From the NCBI RefSeq assembly GCF_024734665.1, contig NZ_CP102931.1, positions 1,238,001-1,302,000 of the forward strand: a stretch of DNA of 64,000 nucleotides, written 5' to 3'. The DNA comes from Variovorax paradoxus. Lineage in GTDB: Bacteria; Pseudomonadota; Gammaproteobacteria; Burkholderiales; Burkholderiaceae_C. Below the pieces are notes generated by a model. It was given only the letters and a program-made list of their open reading frames with translations, ran no database searches and was not told where the DNA came from. Shown piece by piece: positions 17,598-24,624 of the stretch; the first letter of the stretch is position 1; each line of letters opens with the position of its first letter. A program made the translations under genes and the position numbers.

Positions 17598-19043
17598 ATG
17601 GCAACCATCAGCAGCCTCGGCGTCGGCTCCAACCTCGACCTTGCCTCCTTGCTCACGCAGCTCCAGACCGCCGAGAGCCAGCCCCTGGTGGCGCTGCAGG
17701 CGAAGGCCAAGAGCTACACGAGCAAGCTGTCCGCCTACGGCACGATCCAGAGCGCGCTCAGCACGCTGCAGACGGCCGCCAAGAAGCTGGGCGACCCGAC
17801 GCTGTTCCAGAGCGTGACCGGCACGCCGACGGTCAGCGGCATTCTTTCGGCATCCGCCACGGACGTGAGCGCCGCCGGCAACTACACCATCGACGTGTCG
17901 CAGCTCGCGCAGGCGCAGACCGTCATCACCGCGGGCCAGGTCGACACCAAGACCGCGATCGGCAACGGCAAGATCACCATCGACTTCGGCGCGATCACGG
18001 GTGGCACGCTCAACGCCACGACCGGCCAGTACACCGGCGCCACTTTCACCGCGGATGCGAGCCAGACCGCGAAGTCGATCACCATCGACCCGACCAACAA
18101 CACGCTCGAAGGCATCCGCAACGCGATCAATGGCGCCAATGCGGGCGTGACGGCCACCATCGTGAACGATGGCAGCGGCTCGCCCAACCGGCTGGTGCTG
18201 ACCTCCACGCAGACCGGCGAGAAGTCAAGCATGCGCATCTCTGTCGACGGCGACGCGGCGCTGCAGAACCTGCTGAACAACGACCCGGCCGGCACGCAGA
18301 ACCTGAAGCAGACGGCAGCGGCGCAGAACGCCAAGCTCAACGTCAACGGCATCGACGTCACCAGCGCGAGCAACACTGTGAAGGAAGCCATCCAGGGCGC
18401 CACGCTGACGCTGGTGAACACCGGCAAGACCGGCCTGTCGATGAAGGAAAACACGGCCGGCGTGAAGACGGCGATCAACGATTTCGTGAAGGCCTACAAC
18501 AGCCTTCAGAGCACCGCCAAGACGCTGACCTCATACGACGCCGACACCAACACCGCCGCCGCGCTGGTGGGCGACAGCACGCTGCGCAACCTGCAGACGC
18601 GCATCCGCCAGGCGCTCACCACGCCGCAGGCCGGCGGCACCAACGACATGAAGGTGCTCACCGAGATCGGCGTGGCCTTCCAGAAGGACGGCACCCTGGC
18701 CGTGGATTCCGACAAGCTCGACAAGGCCCTCGCCGACAACCTGAAGGGCGTGGCAAACCTCTTCTCGAGCGCCACCGGCAGCACGGCCGGCTACGGCAAG
18801 CAGATCGATGCGATGGTGGACGACCTCAACACCGGCGCCCTGAAGGTGGCCAGCGACGGCGTGACATCGACGATCAAGCAGCTTGACGACCAGTACGACG
18901 CGATGCAGTTGCGGGTGGACGCCGCGGTGGACCGCTACCGCACGCAGTTCAACCAGCTCGACGTGTTGATCAACAAAATGAACAACACCAAGACCTACCT
19001 TACGCAGCAGTTCGAAGCGCTGACGAACAGCAGCAGCAAGTAA
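17598..19043 (+). CDS. fliD: Flagellar filament cap protein FliD
   Basis: 481-aa hook-associated protein 2, the cap that folds flagellin at the filament tip. N-terminal FliD_N: ISSLGVGSNLDLASLLTQLQ and AKAKSYTSKLSAYGTIQSAL. C-terminal FliD_C: MKENTAGVKTAINDFVKAYN, SLQSTAKTLTSYD and a coiled-coil end (RYRTQFNQLDVLINKMNNTK, TYLTQQFEAL). The gene lies 63 bp after flaG with an ACAGGAAAG ribosome site, and 30 bp before fliS. Confidence 0.96.
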   Translation: MATISSLGVGSNLDLASLLTQLQTAESQPLVALQAKAKSYTSKLSAYGTIQSALSTLQTAAKKLGDPTLFQSVTGTPTVSGILSASATDVSAAGNYTIDVSQLAQAQTVITAGQVDTKTAIGNGKITIDFGAITGGTLNATTGQYTGATFTADASQTAKSITIDPTNNTLEGIRNAINGANAGVTATIVNDGSGSPNRLVLTSTQTGEKSSMRISVDGDAALQNLLNNDPAGTQNLKQTAAAQNAKLNVNGIDVTSASNTVKEAIQGATLTLVNTGKTGLSMKENTAGVKTAINDFVKAYNSLQSTAKTLTSYDADTNTAAALVGDSTLRNLQTRIRQALTTPQAGGTNDMKVLTEIGVAFQKDGTLAVDSDKLDKALADNLKGVANLFSSATGSTAGYGKQIDAMVDDLNTGALKVASDGVTSTIKQLDDQYDAMQLRVDAAVDRYRTQFNQLDVLINKMNNTKTYLTQQFEALTNSSSK

Positions 19044-19073
19044 GTCAGAAGACGCAGACCGGAGCACCAGCCG

Positions 19074-19493
19074 ATGTACACCCCCCACAACATGCGCACC
19101 GGCGCCGGCGCTTATGCGCGCGTCGGTGTGGAAACGACCGCGATGAGCGCGTCGCCGCACCAGCTCATCGTGATGCTCTTCGATGGCGCGAAGACCGCCA
19201 TCGGCATGGCCCGCCACCACATGGCGGCCGGCGATATCGAAGCCAAGGGCAACGCGATCTCCAAGGCCATCGGCATCGTCGACAACGGCCTGAAGGCCGC
19301 GCTCGATGCCCAGGCAGCCGGCGATGCCGGCGCCGAACTCGTGCGCAACCTGTCGGCGCTGTACGACTACATCGTGCAGCGGCTGTTCCGCGCCAACCTG
19401 CACAACGACGTGCAGGCCCTGGACGAGGCCGACCGGCTGCTCGAGAACGTCGCGTCCGCCTGGCGGGAGATCGACGACCGGGCTCGCAGCTGA
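19074..19493 (+). CDS. fliS: Flagellin export chaperone FliS
   Basis: 139-aa helical-bundle chaperone that binds the flagellin C-terminus and prevents premature polymerisation. Signatures: YARVGVETTAMSASPHQLIV, MLFDGAKTAIGMARHHMAAG, KGNAISKAIGIVDNGLKAAL and LSALYDYIVQRLFRANLHND. It is positioned between fliD and fliT as usual. Confidence 0.96.
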   Translation: MYTPHNMRTGAGAYARVGVETTAMSASPHQLIVMLFDGAKTAIGMARHHMAAGDIEAKGNAISKAIGIVDNGLKAALDAQAAGDAGAELVRNLSALYDYIVQRLFRANLHNDVQALDEADRLLENVASAWREIDDRARS

Positions 19494-19523
19494 AATGCAA
19501 CCGCAAAAATGAGACAGGACAAC

Positions 19524-19856
19524 ATGGCATTCCGGAGTGAGGTCGTTCATTGCTACGAGGAGCTGGCAACCAGCATTGCATCGATGCTGGTGCTGGCACG
19601 CGCCAAGGAATGGGGCCGGCTCCCCGCGCTCGAAGAGCGTTGCGCGGCCATGGTCGAGCGATTGCGCGCCATCGAACCGTTCGAGACGCTGGATTCGATG
19701 CAGGTCGAGCACGTGCTCAATTTGCTCGAACGCATCCGCTCGGACCAGGCCGAGGTGTCGGGCCTCATCAAGCCGCAGATCGAAGACCTGATCGGCCGGA
19801 TGGGGTACCTCACCCAGCAGAAGAACCTCGGCAGAGCCTACGGGCCGCCGCACTGA
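19524..19856 (+). CDS. fliT: FliT-like flagellar chaperone
   Basis: 110-aa, mostly helical protein (SEVVHCYEELATSIASMLVL, LPALEERCAAMVERLRAIEP, VLNLLERIRSDQAEVSGLIK). FliT chaperones FliD and, in enterobacteria, antagonises FlhDC. Similarity is weak by eye and the call rests largely on size, helicity and position after fliS. I prefer ATG 19524, preceded by GACAGGA, over ATG 19509, which has no ribosome site. Confidence 0.75.
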   Translation: MAFRSEVVHCYEELATSIASMLVLARAKEWGRLPALEERCAAMVERLRAIEPFETLDSMQVEHVLNLLERIRSDQAEVSGLIKPQIEDLIGRMGYLTQQKNLGRAYGPPH

Positions 19857-19890
19857 GCGCGGCCCGAAGAAACGCCGAAGAAGCCGCACC

Positions 19891-21186
19891 ATGACTGCAC
19901 TCGCCGGACTACTCGATGCGCTGCTGGCCGCAAGGCTGGCGCCGCGGCTCGACGTGCTGGGCATCAAGGCGGAGGCCGTCATCGGCGCGCCGGGGCCGGC
20001 CGTGCCTGTCGGCAAGGTCGACAACGACGTGCGGCTGCCTTCCAACGCCGCGCTCGACCGGCAACTGCCGGGCGCGACAGCCGGCGGCGCGGCGCATGCG
20101 GGTGCGGGTGCGACGCCGTCGGTGGCCATGCGGCTGTCGGTGGCGGCGCGCGTCATCGGCGCGGTGCTGGCCGACCTGCAGGCGCAGCCGGGACCGGTGC
20201 GCGGCACGGCGCCGCTGCTGTCGTCGCGCGGGCAGCCTGCCAGCGCCGCGGCGTTGGCCGGCGCGCTGGCGCAGACGGTGTCGGACAGCGGTCTCTTCTA
20301 TGAGTCGCATCTGGCGGAGTTCGCAGCCGGTGGCCGCACGCTCGCGCAGATGACGCAGGAGCCGCAGGCGCGCTGGTCGGCGCCGGTGGTTGCGAGGTCT
20401 GATGTGGCGACATTGGCAGCTTCCGTGGCTGCGGTTGCGCAGGGGCCGGCCTCTGTGACCTCCGTGGGGGTGTCTGGTGTGTCGCCGGCGCTCTTGGTGC
20501 AACCCATGGTGGTATCGGTACCACAGGGCGATGCATTCCGCACTGTTGAGAATGCGCCCGTGCCGCAGGCGCCCGCTACCGATGCGCAGCCACAGGAAGC
20601 CGCACGCTCCGCACAAGACCCGGCCCAGGCTCCCGGGCAAGCCGTCGCGAACGATGCCGCGCGCGTGCAGGCGGCTTATCGCCAACCCGAAAGCGCGCAG
20701 GTCGGCGGCATGCTCGATTCGATGTCCGCGCATCGTGCCGGCGAATCCGCACGCCAGGCCGACAGCGCAGCTGTCGCATCGGCATCGCGCGGCGCAGAAG
20801 TGATTCATCCGCAAGCCGTCACGATCGTGCATCAGCAGCTCGACCTGCTGGCCAGCTCAGTCTTCCGCTGGAGCGGCCAGGCCTGGCCCGATGTGCCGAT
20901 GAGCTGGTCCATCGAGGAAGAGCAGGCGCAGCAGCGCGATGGCGCCGCGGTGCAAGAAGAGGGCACGCGCCGCTGGTCGACCACGGTGTCGCTGGCGCTG
21001 CCGCGACTCGGCGAAGTCGATCTGCGCCTGAGCCTCGAAGGCCCTGCCGTGCAAGCGCATCTCTTTGCGCGCGAGACCGCCACCATGGCACGCCTGCGCG
21101 GCGACACGGGCCGGCTCGTGAAGCGCTTCGACGCAGCGGGCCTGCGGCTGCAGCAGGTGCAGGTCATGGCGAAGGCGGCCGCATGA
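19891..21186 (+). CDS. Second FliK-type hook-length control domain protein
   Basis: 431-aa protein with a long Ala/Gln/Pro-rich middle and a C-terminal domain (about residues 320-431) with the FliK/Flg_hook pattern: LALPRLGEVDLRLSLEGPAV, then ARETATMARLRGDTGRLVKR and FDAAGLRLQQVQVMAK. It overlaps the next gene, an FlhB C-domain homologue, by 4 bp (ATGA), so the pair is translationally coupled. FliK normally acts on FlhB-C, and this pairing suggests a dedicated partner. It differs from the fliK at 7674-9104, which sits in the canonical position. Function is inferred; it could tune the export switch or act in another process. Confidence 0.75.
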   Translation: MTALAGLLDALLAARLAPRLDVLGIKAEAVIGAPGPAVPVGKVDNDVRLPSNAALDRQLPGATAGGAAHAGAGATPSVAMRLSVAARVIGAVLADLQAQPGPVRGTAPLLSSRGQPASAAALAGALAQTVSDSGLFYESHLAEFAAGGRTLAQMTQEPQARWSAPVVARSDVATLAASVAAVAQGPASVTSVGVSGVSPALLVQPMVVSVPQGDAFRTVENAPVPQAPATDAQPQEAARSAQDPAQAPGQAVANDAARVQAAYRQPESAQVGGMLDSMSAHRAGESARQADSAAVASASRGAEVIHPQAVTIVHQQLDLLASSVFRWSGQAWPDVPMSWSIEEEQAQQRDGAAVQEEGTRRWSTTVSLALPRLGEVDLRLSLEGPAVQAHLFARETATMARLRGDTGRLVKRFDAAGLRLQQVQVMAKAAA

Positions 21187-21458
21187 ACGAAGTGCTCGAC
21201 AACCGCAACAGCGCAGTCGCGCTTTCGTATGCGGACAAGACACGGGCCCCGGTTGTCGTGGCCAAGGGCTATGGCGTGGTGGCCGAATCGATCATGCGCG
21301 AGGCGCGCGAGAACGGGCTTTACGTGCACTCGTCGGCCGACCTCGTGAAGCTGCTGATGCAGGTCGACCTCGATCAGCAGATTCCGCCGCAGCTGTACCT
21401 CGCGGTGGCCGAGGTCATGGCGTGGGTCTACGGCCTCGAAGGTCGCGCAGGCGACTAA
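21183..21458 (+). CDS. flhX: FlhB C-terminal-like protein FlhX (EscU/YscU/HrcU-type switch domain)
   Basis: 91-aa soluble protein matching the cytoplasmic C-terminal part of FlhB after the NPTH cleavage site: AVALSYADKTRAPVVVAKGY, GVVAESIMREARENGLYVHS and IPPQLYLAVAEVMAWVYGLE. There are no membrane helices and no NPTH. Such FlhX proteins can partly replace the FlhB C-terminal domain in other bacteria. Full-length flhB is also present at 31894-33036. The start overlaps the stop of the FliK-like gene. Confidence 0.85.
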   Translation: MNEVLDNRNSAVALSYADKTRAPVVVAKGYGVVAESIMREARENGLYVHSSADLVKLLMQVDLDQQIPPQLYLAVAEVMAWVYGLEGRAGD

Positions 21459-21482
21459 TTGAACAACGAATCAATGGCAAAT

Positions 21483-21502
21483 CATGAATATGGATATTCA
21501 TG
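21483..21502. repeat. Perfect 20-bp dyad in the AT-rich region before flhDC
   Basis: CATGAATAT-GG-ATATTCATG at 21483-21502 has 9-bp perfect arms. A second dyad, GTTAC (21604-21608) with GTAAC (21617-21621), and a third around the -10 box (GTGTATA 21726-21732 / TATACAC 21738-21744) follow. The region 21481-21600 is only about 32-35% GC by direct count, in sharp contrast to its surroundings. Confidence 0.6.
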
Positions 21503-21612
21503 CAAGAGATTTATCAGTGAATCAAAACAAGGCCATAGTATTTATTAATTCGATGGCGCAGATGAATAAATTAATGCCAAAAACCCCTCGATTGGAACAA
21601 CTTGTTACGTGA
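21484..21612 (+). other. Possible 42-codon small ORF in the flhDC upstream region
   Basis: ATG 21484 opens a frame to TGA at 21610-21612. The peptide begins MNMDIHARDLSVNQNKAIVF and ends PRLEQLVT. It has AT-rich codons (ATA, TTA, AGA, GTA) unlike its neighbours and no clear Shine-Dalgarno. It may be chance in AT-rich DNA, a leader peptide, or a remnant of acquired sequence. Confidence 0.2.
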
Positions 21613-21707
21613 TTATGTAACGCCTATGACCCTCACTCTCCGTGGGGACAAGTGGCGTTCCTGTCAGACGCTTCCTACCTTTTTTGCCCTCCTGTCATAC
21701 AAAACGC

Positions 21708-21736
21708 TTCAACATGTAAAACTTTGTGTATATAAT
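21708..21736 (+). promoter_or_regulatory. Candidate sigma-70 promoter of flhDC
   Basis: A consensus TATAAT -10 lies at 21731-21736, with TTCAAC (21708-21713) as a weak -35 at 17-bp spacing. The predicted start is near 21743, about 20 nt before the flhD GTG, and AGGAG at 21752-21756 is the ribosome site. A 7-bp-arm dyad (21726-21744) overlaps the -10, a position suited to a repressor. Confidence 0.6.
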
Positions 21737-21762
21737 GTATACACGATTGATAGGAGCACGAA

Positions 21763-22155
21763 GTGAGCTTTGAATCGGAAATGGAATCAGACGTGGAAAA
21801 TTGCAATATCACCGCAAGCGGCGTGATTTCGAGAGAAATCGGCGAGCTGAATCTGGCCTATATGCTGCTGGCGCAGAAGCTGGTCAAGCAGGACAAGGCC
21901 GAGGCCATGTTCCGCCTGGGAGTGGGGCGCGAGCTTGCCGATCTGCTGGCGAACATGTCGCTCAGCCAGATCGTGAAGCTGGCTGCTTCCAACTTCCTGC
22001 TGTGCAGCTTCCGCCTGGACGACCGACCGATGTTCGCGGTGGTCGGCGAGGGCAAGGAGCCGGCGCTGCAGCAGGCGCATATGTCGATCCTGATGGCCGC
22101 GCGACAGGCGCAGGCCCAAGCCCAGGCGCCGATGCGCGGAGCGAGCGCGGCGTGA
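21763..22155 (+). CDS. flhD: Flagellar master regulator subunit FlhD
   Basis: 130-aa partner of FlhC in the FlhD4C2 activator of class II flagellar genes. Family segments: ISREIGELNLAYMLLAQKLV, KQDKAEAMFRLGVGRELADL and LSQIVKLAASNFLLCSFRLD. The start is GTG 21763 after AGGAG; an ATG six codons later is possible. Its stop overlaps the flhC start (GTGA). A Gln/Ala repeat (QAQAQAQA) near the C-terminus lies outside the conserved core. Confidence 0.95.
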   Translation: MSFESEMESDVENCNITASGVISREIGELNLAYMLLAQKLVKQDKAEAMFRLGVGRELADLLANMSLSQIVKLAASNFLLCSFRLDDRPMFAVVGEGKEPALQQAHMSILMAARQAQAQAQAPMRGASAA

Positions 22156-22739
22156 GCAGCAAGAGCGTTCTGGGCGAGGTCCGGCAGGTCCAGCTCGCGA
22201 TCGAGCTGATCGGTCTCGGCGCCCGGCTGCAGTTCCTGGAGGCGGCAGTCAAGCTGAGCCGGGAGCGCCTGATACGCCTCTACAAGGAACTCAAGGGCGT
22301 CTCTCCGCCCAAGGGCCTGCTGCCGTTCTCTACCGACTGGTACATGACGTGGCTGGCCAACATCCACTCGTCGATGTTCTACAACATCTACCGCTTCATG
22401 CTCGACGAAGCCGACGAGAACGAATTGCCCGCGCTCATCAAGGCCTATCGCCTCTACACCGAGCAGGTCGAGTCGCAAGGTGGCGAGGTGGTCCTCGACT
22501 TCACCCGCGCCGAAACCATGGTGCGCTTCTTCGACAGCGACATGCTGCAGCTGAGCACCTGCAGCCGCTGCGGCGGCCACTTCGTGGCCCATGCACATGA
22601 CAACAAGAACGGCTATGTGTGCGTGCTGTGCCGTCCGCCTTCGCGCGCGGGCAAGGCGCGCAAGCCCAAGCTGTCCGAGGTGCGCCGGGGTGGGCTTGTC
22701 GCCGTGGCGCCGGTGCTCGACATCGGCGGCGCCGTCTAG
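22152..22739 (+). CDS. flhC: Flagellar master regulator subunit FlhC
   Basis: 195-aa DNA-binding subunit from GTG 22152, overlapping flhD by 4 bp. Core signatures: VQLAIELIGLGARLQFLEAA, LIRLYKELKGVSPPKGLLPF and STDWYMTWLANIHSSMFYNI. The zinc-binding Cys4 cluster is intact: CSRC and, about 17 residues on, CVLC. FlhDC should activate fliE, fliF-K, flhBA, fliA and related operons in this window. Confidence 0.96.
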   Translation: MSSKSVLGEVRQVQLAIELIGLGARLQFLEAAVKLSRERLIRLYKELKGVSPPKGLLPFSTDWYMTWLANIHSSMFYNIYRFMLDEADENELPALIKAYRLYTEQVESQGGEVVLDFTRAETMVRFFDSDMLQLSTCSRCGGHFVAHAHDNKNGYVCVLCRPPSRAGKARKPKLSEVRRGGLVAVAPVLDIGGAV

Positions 22740-22818
22740 GGAAAAAGTGCCCCACGCCTGCGGTGTCCGGAGGCTCGGGGTTTGTTGAATCGACGCCGCA
22801 GGGCGATAGGGGAAGCGC

Positions 22819-23679
22819 GTGCTGGTTCTGGCTGGATATCTCGTGGTGATAGGTGCCGTGTTCGGTGGCTACGGCCTCATGGGCGGGCACTTCGGCGTCC
22901 TGTTCCAGCCGGTGGAGTTGCTCATGATCGGCGGCTCCGCGCTGGGCGCGTTCATTGCCGGCAACAACGGCAAGACCATCAAAGCCACCATCAAGGAGCT
23001 GCCGCTGCTGCTGCGCACTTCCAAGCACAACCGGCAGCTCTACATGGACCTGCTGGCGCTGCTGTACGAGCTGCTCGCCAAAGCTCGCAAGGAAGGGATG
23101 ATGAAGCTGGAGTCCGACGTGGAAGACCCGGCCCAAAGCGAAATCTTCATGCGCTACCCGAGCATCATGGCGCACGAGGGCATCACCGTCTTCCTGTGCG
23201 ACTACCTGCGCCTGGTCATCAGCGGCAACACCGACGCGCACGAGATCGAGGCGCTGATGGACCACGAGATCGAAACCATCCGCCATGAGGCTGAAGTGCC
23301 CGGCCACAGCCTTTCGCGCGTGGGCGACGCGCTGCCCGCGCTGGGCATCGTCGCCGCCGTCATGGGCGTGGTGCACGCGCTCGCCTCGGCCAACCTGCCG
23401 CCTTCGGAGATGGGCGCACTCATCGCCCACGCGATGGTGGGCACCTTCCTCGGCGTGCTGCTGGCCTACGGCTTCGTGTCGCCGCTGGCCTCGCTGATCG
23501 AGCAGAAGGTGGAAGAGGGCATGAAGATCTACCAGTGCGCCAAGGTCACGCTGCTGGCCAACCTCAACGGCTATGCGCCGCAGCTCGCGGTGGAGTTCGG
23601 CCGCAAGGTGCTGTTCTCGACCGAGCGCCCGTCGTTCTCCGAACTGGACAGCCACGTCCGCGAAGTCAAGGCGCGCTGA
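22819..23679 (+). CDS. motA: Flagellar stator protein MotA
   Basis: 286-aa proton-channel subunit with four membrane segments (VLAGYLVVIGAVFGGYGLM; LLMIGGSALGAFIAG; the ALPALGIVAAVMGVVHALAS and GALIAHAMVGTFLGVLLAYG pair) and a cytoplasmic loop contacting FliG (VEDPAQSEIFMRYPSIMAHE). It starts at GTG 22819 with an AGGGGAAG ribosome site. In the 79-bp gap after flhC, CCTGCGG (22757-22763) pairs with CCGCAGG (22796-22802) close to the ribosome site and could affect translation or end the flhDC transcript. Confidence 0.96.
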   Translation: MLVLAGYLVVIGAVFGGYGLMGGHFGVLFQPVELLMIGGSALGAFIAGNNGKTIKATIKELPLLLRTSKHNRQLYMDLLALLYELLAKARKEGMMKLESDVEDPAQSEIFMRYPSIMAHEGITVFLCDYLRLVISGNTDAHEIEALMDHEIETIRHEAEVPGHSLSRVGDALPALGIVAAVMGVVHALASANLPPSEMGALIAHAMVGTFLGVLLAYGFVSPLASLIEQKVEEGMKIYQCAKVTLLANLNGYAPQLAVEFGRKVLFSTERPSFSELDSHVREVKAR

Positions 23680-23723
23680 CGCGTCCCGCGCGGCGAGCGA
23701 AAACAGCGAACGAGCGAACGACC

Positions 23724-24599
23724 ATGAGCGAAGGCAAGCCACGGATCATCATCAAGCACGTCAGCAAGGGCGGCGGTGGCGCCCATCATGGCGGCGGCTG
23801 GAAGATTGCCTATGCCGACTTCATGACCGCCATGATGGCTTTCTTCCTCGTGATGTGGCTGCTCTCCATCTCGAGCCCGAAGCAGCGCGAAGGCATTGCC
23901 GAGCACTTCCGCATGCCGCTGCGCGTGGCGCTGAACGGCGGAGAAAAGTCCAGCCTCAGCACCAGCATGATTCCCGGCGGCGGTGCCGATCCGATGCACG
24001 TCGAGGGCGAGGTCAAGCTCACCGAAACGGCCAGCGAGGACGAGGCTGATGCCGCCCGCCTGGCCGACATGAAGAAGAAGATCGACCAGCTGATCGAGAA
24101 GAGCCCGGTGTTCCAGCAGTTCCGCTCGCAGATCCTGATCGACATCACCACCGAGGGCCTGCGCCTGCAGATCGTCGACACCGAGAACCGCCCGATGTTC
24201 GAGCTGGCCAGCGCCCGCGTGGTGCCGCACATGCGCGCCATCCTGCGCGAGCTGGCGCCCGCGCTCAACGGCCTGCCCAACAAGATCACGCTGTCGGGCC
24301 ACACCGACTCCATCGTCTACACCAACGACCGCTCGTACGGCAACTGGGAGCTGTCGTCCGACCGCGCCAACGCCTCGCGGCGCGAGCTCGTGGCCGGCGG
24401 CATGACCGAGGACAAGGTGCTGCGCGTGATCGGCCTGGCCGACAGCATGCACCTGGACAAGGCCGATCCGCGCAACCCCATCAACCGGCGCATCAGCATC
24501 ATCCTGCTCAACCACCGCACGCAGGAGCGCATCGAGCGCGAGAACAGCGTCGAACCTGCTGGCACGCGCATCGGCAAGGTGGGCGCGAAGGCGTCGTAA
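23724..24599 (+). CDS. motB: Flagellar stator protein MotB
   Basis: 291-aa stator subunit. A single N-terminal transmembrane helix carries the proton-accepting Asp: AYADFMTAMMAFFLVMWLLS, with the D in YADF. A plug/linker region follows, then the C-terminal OmpA-like peptidoglycan-binding domain (KITLSGHTDSIVYTNDRSYG, NWELSSDRANASRRELVAGG, PINRRISIILL). ATG 23724 is 44 bp after motA. The YADF aspartate points to proton rather than sodium use. Confidence 0.96.
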   Translation: MSEGKPRIIIKHVSKGGGGAHHGGGWKIAYADFMTAMMAFFLVMWLLSISSPKQREGIAEHFRMPLRVALNGGEKSSLSTSMIPGGGADPMHVEGEVKLTETASEDEADAARLADMKKKIDQLIEKSPVFQQFRSQILIDITTEGLRLQIVDTENRPMFELASARVVPHMRAILRELAPALNGLPNKITLSGHTDSIVYTNDRSYGNWELSSDRANASRRELVAGGMTEDKVLRVIGLADSMHLDKADPRNPINRRISIILLNHRTQERIERENSVEPAGTRIGKVGAKAS

Positions 24600-24624
24600 C
24601 AACAAAACAACAAGAGCTCAAGAG

